From contig JAISGM010000003.1 in NCBI GenBank assembly GCA_031263085.1, positions 26,154-90,153 on the forward strand: a stretch of 64,000 nt of DNA, written 5' to 3'. Made by a program: the position numbers and the translations under genes. Shown here in pieces: positions 18,572 through 30,183 of this stretch (within the stretch, counting starts at the first letter, position 1; each line of letters starts with the position of its first letter). The DNA is from Coxiellaceae bacterium (lineage in GTDB: Bacteria; Pseudomonadota; Gammaproteobacteria; UBA9339). The notes under the pieces were generated by a model. That model saw only the letters and a program-made list of their open reading frames with translations. It did not search any database and was not told where the DNA came from.

Positions 18572-18666
18572 TAATTAACATATGCTAATGTTTTATAATG
18601 TAAACTTGATAATTCCATAAGAAATCTCTATGTTTAAAATAACATTATAATATTAAAATTGTGATA

Positions 18667-18739
<73 letters not shown>

Positions 18740-18852
18740 GATAGCCTTGCGATCTTTTTATGATCGTAACTTCTTAATTGATCCAAGTCAATCTGTAGAG
18801 AGTGCAAATCTCAGTAAACTAAATGTAAACAAGTTTCTAAATGAAATTTATG

Positions 18853-19665
18853 TTATTTATGTTTTTTGACTACAAGATCAATTTCTTGTAAAACAGTAAG
18901 TAGAGATTTTATATCAGTAATTGATAACATATTTGGGCCGTCGCATAGAGCTTGATCAGGATTAGGATGGGTTTCAATAAATAATCCAGCAATACCAACA
19001 GCTATAGCTGCTTTTGCTAAAATAGGAATGAAATCTCGTTTACCTCCGCTAGCATAACCTATTCCTGGATATTGTACTGAATGTCCAGCATCGAAAATTA
19101 CCGGACAATTGGTTTCTTTCATAATTTCAAGAGATCGCATATCAACTACCAAATTATTATATCCAAATGTTATTCCTCTCTCGCAAACCATAATTTGATT
19201 ATTGCCTGTGGTCTGCGCTTTTTCTACTACAAACTTCATTTCCCATGGAGATAGAAACTGTCCTTTCTTGATGTTGACTGGTTTGTTTTGTTCCATAACT
19301 CTTTTAATAAAATTAGTTTGACGACATAAGAAGGCAGGGGTTTGTAAAACATCTACAATTGTGGCTATTTCATCGTATGGAGTATATTCATGTACATCTG
19401 TTAAGATCGGTACTTTAATTTCATTTCTAATCTTGTTTAAAATTCTTAAACTTTCGTAAAATCCCGGTCCCATATAACTATTCGCTGAAGTACGATTAGC
19501 TTTTTCAAAGGAAGTTTTGTAAATAAAATTTATTTTTAAACTTGTAGTAATTTCTTTTAAAAGAAATGCTGATTCAAGTGCAATCTTCTCGCTTTCAATC
19601 ACACAAGGACCAGCTATTAAAAAAAACGGCTTATCATTACCAATTTCAAAATTACATATTTTCAT
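18853..19665 (-). CDS. kdsA: 3-deoxy-8-phosphooctulonate (KDO-8-P) synthase
   Basis: KdsA condenses arabinose-5-phosphate and PEP to KDO-8-P for the LPS inner core. The 270-residue protein carries FFLIAGPCVIESE, YKTSFEKANRTS, ILTDVHE, FDAGHSVQYPG and the C-terminal ETHPNPDQALCDGPNM, all typical. It starts 24 bases after the pyrG stop behind an AAAGGTG ribosome site, forming a pyrG-kdsA pair common in gammaproteobacteria. Confidence 0.96.
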   Translation of the reverse strand: MKICNFEIGNDKPFFLIAGPCVIESEKIALESAFLLKEITTSLKINFIYKTSFEKANRTSANSYMGPGFYESLRILNKIRNEIKVPILTDVHEYTPYDEIATIVDVLQTPAFLCRQTNFIKRVMEQNKPVNIKKGQFLSPWEMKFVVEKAQTTGNNQIMVCERGITFGYNNLVVDMRSLEIMKETNCPVIFDAGHSVQYPGIGYASGGKRDFIPILAKAAIAVGIAGLFIETHPNPDQALCDGPNMLSITDIKSLLTVLQEIDLVVKKHK

Positions 19666-19689
19666 TGTACACCTTTCGTCATATACATA

Positions 19690-21700
<2,011 letters not shown>

Positions 21701-22762
21701 TTAGTGTAATTTATCTAGAAGCATTAGGCCGATTATAGTGAATATCAATAATGGCAACAAAGCCGCTAAAATTGGGGGTACATGATAAACGACACTCATC
21801 GGTCCAACGAATTGATGTAAAATATAAAAAACAAAACCAAATATGATACCTACTAACATTCTTAATCCAATGGTAGATCCTCGTAATAAACATAATACAA
21901 ACGGAATAGCAATCAAAATCATAATCAATGCAGCACAAGGTGTAAAAATTCTTTGCCAAAATGCTACTTTATGACTAGCGGTATCTAGCCCGCTTTGGGA
22001 GCGATATTTTATGTAGCTATAGAGATCGAGAATATTTTCTTGGTTGGAATGCATATATTGAATACCAATCAAATCAGGATTTATTTTAAAAGTTGCTTGC
22101 TCTTCTGTTACATTAAAACTATTAATTTTATTATCTTGAAACTCAGTATACTTAATATTATTAAGTAACCAGCAATTATCCTTATAGATTCCTGTTTTTG
22201 CATAACTAATAAATTGTAATTTTTTGTCATTAGTAAATCGATAACGAGTGATTCCATGAAGTACGCCATTAGAAGCTGAATTAATATTAATAATATCTTG
22301 TTTGTCGTATAACCAAATACTCTCCATAGTTAACGATGTTGATTCACCAGTTAATGCAGCATTTTTTATATGAATCGATTTACGTTGAGCTATCGGCGAT
22401 ATTATTTCCCCGATTAAAATCATTATGGATAATAAAAGTATAGCCGCCTTAAGGGCAGCTATAGTAATATCAAATAATGACGCACCAGCTACTCGCATAA
22501 CAATTAATTCACTATGAGACGTCAATAAACCAAATGCAATTATCGATCCAAGTAAACAAGCTATCGGGAAAAATTGATAAAGATCATTAGGTAGCATCAA
22601 GAGTACACAAATAAAAATTTTATTTAAACTATAATTATTAACGCCTATATTAGGAAATTCGTGCAGAAATTCTACAAACATATGTAAACCAATTAAAAAT
22701 ATAACCACTAATAATGTATAACTAACAATAAATTTAAAAATATATTTTTCTAATATTTTCAT
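21701..22762 (-). CDS. lptG: LPS export permease LptG
   Basis: LptG is the inner membrane permease of the LptB2FG complex that extracts LPS for transport to the outer membrane. It is a YjgP/YjgQ family protein of 353 residues, with three N-terminal membrane helices, a periplasmic beta-jellyroll region (about 130-260) and three C-terminal helices. The segment near residue 58 resembles LptG (PNDLYQFFPIACLLGSIIAFGLL, then SELIVMRVAGAS). It follows lptF by 30 bases, as in E. coli. Confidence 0.92.
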   Translation of the reverse strand: MKILEKYIFKFIVSYTLLVVIFLIGLHMFVEFLHEFPNIGVNNYSLNKIFICVLLMLPNDLYQFFPIACLLGSIIAFGLLTSHSELIVMRVAGASLFDITIAALKAAILLLSIMILIGEIISPIAQRKSIHIKNAALTGESTSLTMESIWLYDKQDIININSASNGVLHGITRYRFTNDKKLQFISYAKTGIYKDNCWLLNNIKYTEFQDNKINSFNVTEEQATFKINPDLIGIQYMHSNQENILDLYSYIKYRSQSGLDTASHKVAFWQRIFTPCAALIMILIAIPFVLCLLRGSTIGLRMLVGIIFGFVFYILHQFVGPMSVVYHVPPILAALLPLLIFTIIGLMLLDKLH

Positions 22763-22792
22763 ATATATAGTGCGTATATTCTAATATCAAGT

Positions 22793-23902
22793 CTACTGTA
22801 TTTTTGCTCCAAAAATTCGCCACCATCCAAGTTGCTTGCCTAGCAAAAAAATTGCTAAAATTAGCATTAAACCATGTACCCACCAAATACCTAAAATTAA
22901 TGGTAATATTCCACGTTTGATCCAAGCTCTTGCTAAAAATAAAAAATTAGCATACACAACATACAAAAGTATCGATGGAAATAATTGAGTATAGCGGCCC
23001 CGCCCCGAACGAATTTTGCTCATCGGAACACCAATTAAAGTTAAAATTAAAGTAGATATAGGCAATGAAAATCTCCATTGCAATTCAGCGGCAGAAGAGC
23101 TATTAGCTTGACTGCGTATTAATTCTAACGTAGATATACTACTCTCATCTCTGTACCATTCTTTCGCTTCCTGAGAAATTTTGATCCCATATTCATCATA
23201 CTTAGTTATTTCATAACCTTGCTGTCCTGGAATTCCAGCATAGCGATAACCATCTTTAAGAATTATATAAGATTCACCAATTTCATGATTATCTTTAATG
23301 TCAGCACTTTTAGCCACTAAAACATATGATGTCTGCTGATCAATCATGAGAGGATTGTTTGGATGTTTAATTGCAAAAACATTATAAATTTTTTTTTTGT
23401 CACGCGATATAGATTTAATATGAAATATCCATTTGTCCTGAGTAATTTTACTATTGAAACTGTCTGGTTTAATTACGTCTAATGCAAGAGATGTAGCGCC
23501 ACTTTTTATATGATCAGAATATTTGTAGATCTTAGGATTAATCCATAATGATAAAATGGCTACCAAAGTAGCTACTGCTGAAGCTAATACCAGATTGATG
23601 CTTAATAAGCATCTAGGATTCATACCACAAATAGTAAGTACTGTCATCTCGCTATCGGCATATAAACGACCATAAGCAAGCAAAATACCCATAAATAAAC
23701 TAGTTGGTAAAAGAATAGGCGATAAAATAGGAATCTGGAGTAATAACGCTACTTTTACTGCCTTACCAGAGAGAGCGCCACTAGCGGCAAAATCCATATA
23801 ACGTATTAAAATATTACTCAAAAAAACAGCTAGCAATACCACCATTGACGCCAACATCGCAGTATAAACTTCATGTATGAGATAACGTGTTACTATCTTC
23901 AT
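22793..23902 (-). CDS. lptF: LPS export permease LptF
   Basis: LptF is the partner permease of LptG, 369 residues, with the same layout of helices around a periplasmic jellyroll domain. The N-terminus MKIVTRYLIHEVY and the block LPTSLFMGILLAYGRLYADSEMTVLTICGM match LptF rather than LptG. The start codon overlaps the serS stop (ATGA), so it is probably translated from the serS-lptF-lptG message. In E. coli lptFG neighbours pepA rather than serS. Confidence 0.93.
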   Translation of the reverse strand: MKIVTRYLIHEVYTAMLASMVVLLAVFLSNILIRYMDFAASGALSGKAVKVALLLQIPILSPILLPTSLFMGILLAYGRLYADSEMTVLTICGMNPRCLLSINLVLASAVATLVAILSLWINPKIYKYSDHIKSGATSLALDVIKPDSFNSKITQDKWIFHIKSISRDKKKIYNVFAIKHPNNPLMIDQQTSYVLVAKSADIKDNHEIGESYIILKDGYRYAGIPGQQGYEITKYDEYGIKISQEAKEWYRDESSISTLELIRSQANSSSAAELQWRFSLPISTLILTLIGVPMSKIRSGRGRYTQLFPSILLYVVYANFLFLARAWIKRGILPLILGIWWVHGLMLILAIFLLGKQLGWWRIFGAKIQ

Positions 23903-25173
23903 TTTATAATTCTTTCACCATCCATATAATCCCATAAAATTTCCGGTAAACAGATTTGGCCATTACTAGTTTGGTAATTTTCTATTATGGCTGCAAGTGT
24001 ACGTCCAACCGCTAAACCAGATCCATTCAAAGTATGAAGTAATCCGATTTTATTAGACTTCAATGAACGAAATCTTGATTGTAACCTCCGTGTTTGAAAT
24101 GATTCAAAATTACTACAAGACGAGATCTCACGATATTTCTTTTGTGACGGGAACCATACTTCCAAATCATAGGTCTTAGCTGCAGCAAATCCTAATTCAC
24201 CATCGCATAAAGACATCACGCGATAGGGTAAGTTTAATTTTTGTAAAATTTTTTCTGCATGTTTAGTGAGCTCCTCAAAAGCTTCATAGGATGATATCGG
24301 TTTTTCAAAACGCACTAATTCAACTTTTTCAAATTGATGCTGCCTAATTATACCATGGATATCTTTACCGTAACTACCGACTTCACTACGATAACATGGT
24401 GTATGGGCCACATACTTTAATGGTAATTTCTCTTCGACAATAATTTCCCCTCTTATCAAATTAGTTATGGGTACTTCAGCAGTAGGTATTAAACTATATT
24501 TATAGCTGTCTGAAATATTAAATAAATCATCATTAAATTTAGGCAATTGACCAGTATTGAATAAACTCGCTCTATTAACTAAATTAGGTACATAAACTTC
24601 TTGATAACCATGATCTTCGACATGAGTATCTAGCATAAATTTGATTAAAGCACGTTGAAGTTTTGCAAGCTTGCCAAACAGAATTACAAATCTAGAGCCA
24701 GTAATTTTTGAAGCTCGTTCAAAATCCATCATTCCTAATTTTATTCCTATGGTAGAATGATCTTGTGGAGTAAAATCAAATATTCGTAATTCACCCCAAC
24801 ATCTTATTTCTATATTGTCTTTACTGTTTTTTCCATTAGGTACAGATTCATGTGGCAAATTAGGAATACCACTATAAATATCATGTAATTTCATTAAAAT
24901 TTCATCAGTCTTTTTTTGTTTTGTTTCTAATTTGATATTTATTTCATGCATCTGAATCATAAGAGATGATGTATCCGTATTCATATTTTTAGCATTACCA
25001 ATCTCTCTTGAATACCGATTACGTTCATTTTGTAAATTTTGTGTTTCAATTTGAATAATCTTACGCTCTTCTTCGAGAACTTTAATTAAATTAATATCTA
25101 ATTCAAACCCTCGTTTCTTTAGTCGTTCAGCAGTTACAATAAGTTCTTGACGAAAACATCTCGCATCTAGCAT
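23899..25173 (-). CDS. serS: Seryl-tRNA synthetase
   Basis: This class II synthetase charges tRNA-Ser; two cognate tRNAs (GGA, TGA) are in the window. The 424-residue protein has an N-terminal antiparallel coiled-coil arm (about 30-100) that contacts the long variable arm. The catalytic domain contains TAEVPITNL, HTPCYRSEVGSYGKD, FEKVELVRF and, as motif 3, LNGSGLAVGRTLAAIIENY. Its stop overlaps the lptF start. Confidence 0.96.
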   Translation of the reverse strand: MLDARCFRQELIVTAERLKKRGFELDINLIKVLEEERKIIQIETQNLQNERNRYSREIGNAKNMNTDTSSLMIQMHEINIKLETKQKKTDEILMKLHDIYSGIPNLPHESVPNGKNSKDNIEIRCWGELRIFDFTPQDHSTIGIKLGMMDFERASKITGSRFVILFGKLAKLQRALIKFMLDTHVEDHGYQEVYVPNLVNRASLFNTGQLPKFNDDLFNISDSYKYSLIPTAEVPITNLIRGEIIVEEKLPLKYVAHTPCYRSEVGSYGKDIHGIIRQHQFEKVELVRFEKPISSYEAFEELTKHAEKILQKLNLPYRVMSLCDGELGFAAAKTYDLEVWFPSQKKYREISSCSNFESFQTRRLQSRFRSLKSNKIGLLHTLNGSGLAVGRTLAAIIENYQTSNGQICLPEILWDYMDGERIIK

Positions 25174-25203
25174 AATTTGTAATTTCCATTCAATAGATTA
25201 TTA

Positions 25204-26508
25204 TTATTTTTTACTTTTTTCGCTAACTAATTGTCGTAAATATTCTAATTTTTCGCGAATTTTAATTTCCAAGCCTCGCAAAACTGGTCGATAATACCTG
25301 CTTGATGGTAATTCGTTAGGTAAATAGTTTTCATCAACTACATAAGCATTATTCTCATTATGAGGATAATGATAATTTTTACCATAACCAAGTTGCTTCA
25401 TTAATTTAGTTGTACCGTTACGCAAATGTAATGGCACCTCTAATGAACCATGAGTTCTTACATCATTCATTGCTTCTTCAAAAGCTATATAAACAGCATT
25501 ACTTTTAGCAGCGCAAGCCATATAAATGATGGATTGCGCTAATGCTAATTCGCCATCTGGAGTACCTAAACGCTCATATACGTTTGCTGCATCAAGTGCT
25601 AAAGTAAGAGCTCTTGGATCAGCATTACCTATGTCTTCACTTGCTATTCTAATAGTTCTACGTATAACATAATGCGGATCACATCCGCCATCAATTATAC
25701 GACAAAACCAATATAATGCCGCATCGGGATCGGAACCGCGTATCGCTTTATGCAGTGCCGAAATTTGATCATAAAATATTTCGCCCTTTTTATCAAAATT
25801 ACGTAGATTTGTATCCAAAATTTCTGTTAATAATTCATTTGTGATTTCCCCGTCTTTAGTTTCTATGAAATTGGAGCTAATCTCCAGAAGATTTAAAGCG
25901 CGTCTTGCATCACCGTCGGCAATTCTAACAATTTTTCTGCGTACTTCATCAGTTATTATTAACTTACGATTACCTAATCCTCTTTCTTTATCGATTAAAG
26001 CTTGATTAATTATTTGCAATATATCATCTTCTTGTAATCTCTTGAGTACATAGACACGACTACGAGAAAGCAAAGCGTTATTCAATTCAAATGATGGGTT
26101 TTCAGTAGTAGCTCCTATTAATGTTAAGAAACCCTCCTCAATTAACGGCAAAAACGCATCTTGCTGGAATTTATTAAAACGATGCACTTCATCTACAAAC
26201 AATATAGTAGATTTATTATTTATTTGTCGAATTTCTTTAGCCTTTATTACTATCTCGCGAATATCCTTCATTCCAGCAAGTACTGCTGAAATTGTCTCGA
26301 CATACGCATGAACATTAGTAGCTAATATTTTTGCTAAAGTAGTCTTACCACTGCCAGGAGGCCCCCATAGAATCATTGAATGTATTATTCTATTCTCAAT
26401 AATACGTCTCAGCGGTCTACCAGAACCAAGTAAATGATCTTGGCCAACAAATTCATTAATATTACGTGGCCGCATACGTATTGCTAAATGTTGATTGGAC
26501 GCCACCAT
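25204..26508 (-). CDS. rarA: Replication-associated recombination protein A (RarA/MgsA AAA+ ATPase)
   Basis: RarA is an AAA+ ATPase of the clamp-loader family that acts at stalled replication forks. I start it at the ATG at 26508 (MVASNQHLAIRMRP), which matches the family N-terminus; an upstream ATG at 26592 adds a hydrophobic stretch not seen in RarA. Walker A is GPPGSGKT (about 49-56) and Walker B is LFVDEVHRFN, with GATTENPSFELN and DGDARRALNLLE as further landmarks. It lies upstream of serS on the same strand. Confidence 0.94.
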   Translation of the reverse strand: MVASNQHLAIRMRPRNINEFVGQDHLLGSGRPLRRIIENRIIHSMILWGPPGSGKTTLAKILATNVHAYVETISAVLAGMKDIREIVIKAKEIRQINNKSTILFVDEVHRFNKFQQDAFLPLIEEGFLTLIGATTENPSFELNNALLSRSRVYVLKRLQEDDILQIINQALIDKERGLGNRKLIITDEVRRKIVRIADGDARRALNLLEISSNFIETKDGEITNELLTEILDTNLRNFDKKGEIFYDQISALHKAIRGSDPDAALYWFCRIIDGGCDPHYVIRRTIRIASEDIGNADPRALTLALDAANVYERLGTPDGELALAQSIIYMACAAKSNAVYIAFEEAMNDVRTHGSLEVPLHLRNGTTKLMKQLGYGKNYHYPHNENNAYVVDENYLPNELPSSRYYRPVLRGLEIKIREKLEYLRQLVSEKSKK

Positions 26509-26711
26509 ATTATGGATCTTGATATACAGATAAATTATTACGAATTCAATTATTAAGTATATTATGTCTTTAAAAAACAACTCTTGATACACTATACCAG
26601 CTATTCATAATAGTAGAATAAAATAATAGTTATTAATAGTTACTATATATAAAAATTATAATACTAACATCAGCTGTAGATATAATAGATATATTAATTA
26701 GTTAATAATAC

Positions 26712-27064
26712 TGGTGGAGGCGGCGGGTATTGAACCCGCGTCCGCAAATCATCAATTTTCGATACTACGTGTGTAGTTCATCTTTAGTTTCATTAGTTGT
26801 TAATTGATGAACAAAACAACAACCAACTAGTTTGATTATATCAATAAAAGTAATGCCAAACACATCACTAATATCGTCTTATGTAAATGACCGCAAGACA
26901 AGACGCATAAGAACATCTTGATTACGGATCAGTTGGTTTTTAAGCAACCGCTAACGCAAATTTATCATTGGCGTTTATTTTGTTTATAGCCATATTTACG
27001 AGTAAGACTATATTCTCGACACGCATCTAGAACCTTACAATTCACGTCGAATCCATTCGCCCCC
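26712..27064 (-). ncRNA. ssrA: Transfer-messenger RNA (tmRNA)
   Basis: The 5' end GGGGGCGAATGGATTCGACG and the 3' end with a T arm (GGTTCAATACC) and encoded CCA are both tmRNA hallmarks. The acceptor pairs GGGGGCG with CGCCTCC, including one G-T. The one-piece gene is about 353 nt. With SmpB it rescues ribosomes stalled on nonstop mRNA. The tag reading frame lies at 26940-26972 on the minus strand. Confidence 0.96.
26940..26972 (-). CDS. tmRNA proteolysis tag (ANDKFALAVA)
   Basis: Inside tmRNA, the frame GCC AAT GAT AAA TTT GCG TTA GCG GTT GCT TAA encodes ANDKFALAVA. The AND start is the element bound by the adaptor SspB, which is also encoded in this window. The last residues are AVA rather than the more usual LAA recognised by ClpX. 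The resume codon (GCC) is assigned by alignment to the usual tag start. Confidence 0.88.
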   Translation of the reverse strand, partial: ANDKFALAVA

Positions 27065-27088
27065 TAAAATTCAATCAACGTAACACAA

Positions 27089-27493
27089 CTATTTAGCTAT
27101 ATCTTTAATTTTTTTCAAGGCTCGTATCTTAATTACGTTACGAGCAGGTTTTGCCGCAAACATCATGGATTCACCAGTGAAAGGATTTATTCCATGATGA
27201 GCTTTAGTGGCAGGTTTATTAACAACTCTAAACTTCGCTATGCCTGGTAAAGTAAATTCTCCAACACCACTACGTTTTCTAAGATGAGACGCCATAATCT
27301 CAAATAAAGAATCCAGCATCAAACTAGTTTCTTTCTTGCTTAAACAAGTCATTTCAGCAATGGAAGTAACAATTTTTGATTTATTAAACGGTTCGCTTAC
27401 CTTAACTGAACGAATACATGGTTTACATTTCATTATTACTTTTTTTGCAATCTTACTGGTTACTTTCTTGCTTTTCTTAGTCTTTTTTGGCAT
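27089..27493 (-). CDS. HU/IHF-family DNA-binding protein with basic N-terminal extension
   Basis: The C-terminal 90 residues form an HU-like fold (KSKIVTSIAEMTCLSKKETSLMLDSLFEIMASHL, then GEFTLPGIAKFRVVNKPATKAHHGINPFTGE), with the DNA-contacting beta-arm recognisable around INPFTG. The first 40 or so residues are very lysine-rich, like a histone-type tail. I start at the ATG at 27493 (MPKKTKK) because AGGGAAG precedes it. At about 134 residues it is longer than HU (90) and belongs to a distinct nucleoid-protein subgroup. Confidence 0.82.
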   Translation of the reverse strand: MPKKTKKSKKVTSKIAKKVIMKCKPCIRSVKVSEPFNKSKIVTSIAEMTCLSKKETSLMLDSLFEIMASHLRKRSGVGEFTLPGIAKFRVVNKPATKAHHGINPFTGESMMFAAKPARNVIKIRALKKIKDIAK

Positions 27494-27554
27494 AACTTCC
27501 CTCATTAATTAATGAATAACATCATCTACACTATCACAACTTTATTACTAAAAT

Positions 27555-29435
27555 CTAGTTACTTAGTAATCGATTAAGGCGATTAGCAAACGCATTTATA
27601 TCATCTAATTTACCACCAGCAACTAATAAAGCTTCTTCATAAAATAAATTAATCCATTCAGCAAATATAGTTTCATCGACAACCATTTGTAAATTTCGAA
27701 TTAATTCATGATTAGGGTTTAGCTCTAAAATTGGTTTAATTTTTTGTGCTTTCTGACCAAAAGCAGACATAATTCTTTGCATATTAAAACTAAGATCATT
27801 ATTGCCAGTAACAATACATACCGGAGAATTTGTAAGTCGTTCACTCAAACGAACTTCTGAGACTCGATCAACCAACACTTTTTGCGCTTTCTTTAACATT
27901 TCTTCATATTCAGATTTTAACTTCCCGGCATCAGTTGTCTTATTTTGATTAACAAATTTACTATCCATTTCTCCCTTAGTAATCGCTTGAAATTTTTTGT
28001 TTTGATGTTCTTGATAATGTGATAACCACCATTCGTCAATTCGTTCATCCAATAATAATACCTCGATATCATTTTTACGAAAAACTTCTAAATAAGGACT
28101 ATTTCTGGCGCTGTCTATATTCTCGACAGTAATATAATAAATCTTTTCTTGATCTTTAGGCATACGCGCAACATATTCCTCCAGCGTAATATTAGATTTT
28201 AATTCATCTTTTTTTATAGAAGAAAATCTTAAAAGACTAACAAGTTGAGTTCTATGAGCAAAATCCTCCACTATTCCTTCCTTTAAAGTATCTCCAAAAG
28301 ATTGCCAAAACTTAAGATATTTATCTAATTCGTTATTAGCTAATTTTTCCAACATATCCAATACTCTCTTAATAACTCCGGAGCGGATTTGTTCGACAAT
28401 ATGATTATTTTGTAGAATTTCCCTTGAGACATTTAATGGAAGATCTTTAGCGTCTACTATTCCTTGAACAAAACGTAAATAATGCGGAAGTAATTGTTCT
28501 GCATCATCCATGATAAATACTCTTTGAACATAAAGCTTTAAACCTCGTCTTTTCTCTCGTGTCCAAAAATCGAATGGCGCATGACTAGGGATATAAAGCA
28601 ACGTAATATATTCTAGTTTTCCTTCTACTTTATTATGACTCCAAACTAAGGGGTCTTCGAAATCGTGACTGAGATGTTTGTATAATTCCTTATAGTCATT
28701 ATCCTTGATATCTTGTCTAGATAGCGCCCATAGTGCTGTAGCCTTATTTATAATCTCTTCTTGAGCTATAGCATCTTTCTCTGTTATGGGTTTCTTCATT
28801 ACGATTGGTAATACGATATGATCTGAGTACTTAACGATAATTTGACTGAGTCGCCAATAATCTAAGAAATCAATACTATCAGATTTTATATATAAAATGA
28901 TTTCTGTACCCCGTGATTCTTTTATTATATCTGATACAGTGAATTCCCCATCTCCATTTGATTCCCACAATACCCCTAATTCTTTAGCTAGACCAGCTCT
29001 CCTAGTTTTAACTGCAACCTTATCAGCAACTACAAAACTGGAATAAAATCCAACACCAAATTGCCCGATTAGATTATTATTTTTCGCTTGTTCTGCAGTC
29101 AAATTATGTAAAAATTCTCTGGTACCAGACTTAGCAATCGTACCTAAATTAGATACTATCTCATCTCGATTCATACCAATACCATTATCGCGTATCGTAA
29201 TTGTTTTGGCTTGAGAATCAAAGTCTACCCAGATCTTTAGTTCAAGATCATTTTCGTAAAAATGAGGATTAGTTAATGCCTCAAAACGAAGTTTATCAAC
29301 AGCATCAGAAGCATTAGATATTAATTCTCGCATAAATATTTCACGATTACTATAAAGTGAATTAGTTACCAATTTTAATAATTGTTTAACTTCAGTTTGA
29401 AATCCTAAAGTTTCAGTTTTACTATTGTTATTCAT
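27555..29435 (-). CDS. htpG: Molecular chaperone HtpG (Hsp90)
   Basis: This is the bacterial Hsp90, 626 residues (E. coli 624). The GHKL ATPase domain contains FMRELISNASDAVDKLRF, IRDNGIGM and GQFGVGFYS. The middle domain has RGLKLYVQRVFIMDD and GIVDAKDLPLNVSREILQ. A normal dimerisation region ends the protein. GGAG lies ahead of the ATG. It is flanked by the HU-like gene and plsC on the same strand. Confidence 0.97.
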   Translation of the reverse strand: MNNNSKTETLGFQTEVKQLLKLVTNSLYSNREIFMRELISNASDAVDKLRFEALTNPHFYENDLELKIWVDFDSQAKTITIRDNGIGMNRDEIVSNLGTIAKSGTREFLHNLTAEQAKNNNLIGQFGVGFYSSFVVADKVAVKTRRAGLAKELGVLWESNGDGEFTVSDIIKESRGTEIILYIKSDSIDFLDYWRLSQIIVKYSDHIVLPIVMKKPITEKDAIAQEEIINKATALWALSRQDIKDNDYKELYKHLSHDFEDPLVWSHNKVEGKLEYITLLYIPSHAPFDFWTREKRRGLKLYVQRVFIMDDAEQLLPHYLRFVQGIVDAKDLPLNVSREILQNNHIVEQIRSGVIKRVLDMLEKLANNELDKYLKFWQSFGDTLKEGIVEDFAHRTQLVSLLRFSSIKKDELKSNITLEEYVARMPKDQEKIYYITVENIDSARNSPYLEVFRKNDIEVLLLDERIDEWWLSHYQEHQNKKFQAITKGEMDSKFVNQNKTTDAGKLKSEYEEMLKKAQKVLVDRVSEVRLSERLTNSPVCIVTGNNDLSFNMQRIMSAFGQKAQKIKPILELNPNHELIRNLQMVVDETIFAEWINLFYEEALLVAGGKLDDINAFANRLNRLLSN

Positions 29436-29447
29436 AAGTTTTAACTC

Positions 29448-30170
29448 CTACAAATTTACTTTAATTTCTCTCTCGGTATCACTCATCAATTTTGATAAAT
29501 CATGAGTTTTATAATTAGCGGTATCCAACGGCCTACCAATACAAATCTTAATATTCTCATCCATACTAAAATCATAAGTTTTTGCCGGTAAAATTCTATT
29601 ACTACCGACTATAGTAACTGGAACAATAATAGCATTGGTATCCATAGCTATTTTAAACCCGCCCTTTTTGAAGGGGTTCATTTGCCCGTTATGAGAACGA
29701 GTACCTTCAGGCGCAATCCAAAGACGTATACCATTTAACATACTATGTTTAGCTATCGCCAAATCTTTTAATGCTTGACGCCTATCATCACGATCTATAG
29801 CAATACATCCAGCAATCTTCATACCTAATCCAAAAATAGGTAATCTAAATAAATCTTTTTTAGCAATCATTCCGATATTTTCTTGAGGAAAAGTAATATA
29901 CATTAAAGGAATATCAAAATGACTAGCATGATTACTCATAATAATATACACTCGTCGAGAGCTGAATTCAAAATTGCTAGTATTTAAAATTTGACATTTT
30001 ATTCGCAACACCTTTAATAATTTCCTTGCCCACTCCAATACTATTCTGTGCGCATCAACATGCCCTTCTTTAAAAAAGACTGCTGTACAAACCACTTGCA
30101 TAGAATGCTTAAAAGTAATCCACAAGATTTTAATAATTAACCCCATTTTTTGCAAACAATCTACTTGCAT
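29448..30170 (-). CDS. plsC: 1-acyl-sn-glycerol-3-phosphate acyltransferase
   Basis: This enzyme acylates lysophosphatidate to phosphatidate, feeding CdsA. The 240-residue protein has the acyltransferase HX4D motif HASHFD at 81-86, substrate motif EGTR at 155-158, and a hydrophobic N-terminal segment for membrane association. The start is not certain: a second ATG lies eight codons in and neither has a clear ribosome site. It lies 14 bases downstream of ugd. Confidence 0.9.
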   Translation of the reverse strand: MQVDCLQKMGLIIKILWITFKHSMQVVCTAVFFKEGHVDAHRIVLEWARKLLKVLRIKCQILNTSNFEFSSRRVYIIMSNHASHFDIPLMYITFPQENIGMIAKKDLFRLPIFGLGMKIAGCIAIDRDDRRQALKDLAIAKHSMLNGIRLWIAPEGTRSHNGQMNPFKKGGFKIAMDTNAIIVPVTIVGSNRILPAKTYDFSMDENIKICIGRPLDTANYKTHDLSKLMSDTEREIKVNL

Positions 30171-30183
30171 ATAACATTACATT

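Noticed and set aside
18588..18652. Inverted repeat TATAATGT...ACATTATA after the amino acid ABC operon
   Set aside because: The arms are AT-only with a loop of some 40 bases and no T run; such repeats arise by chance at this base composition.
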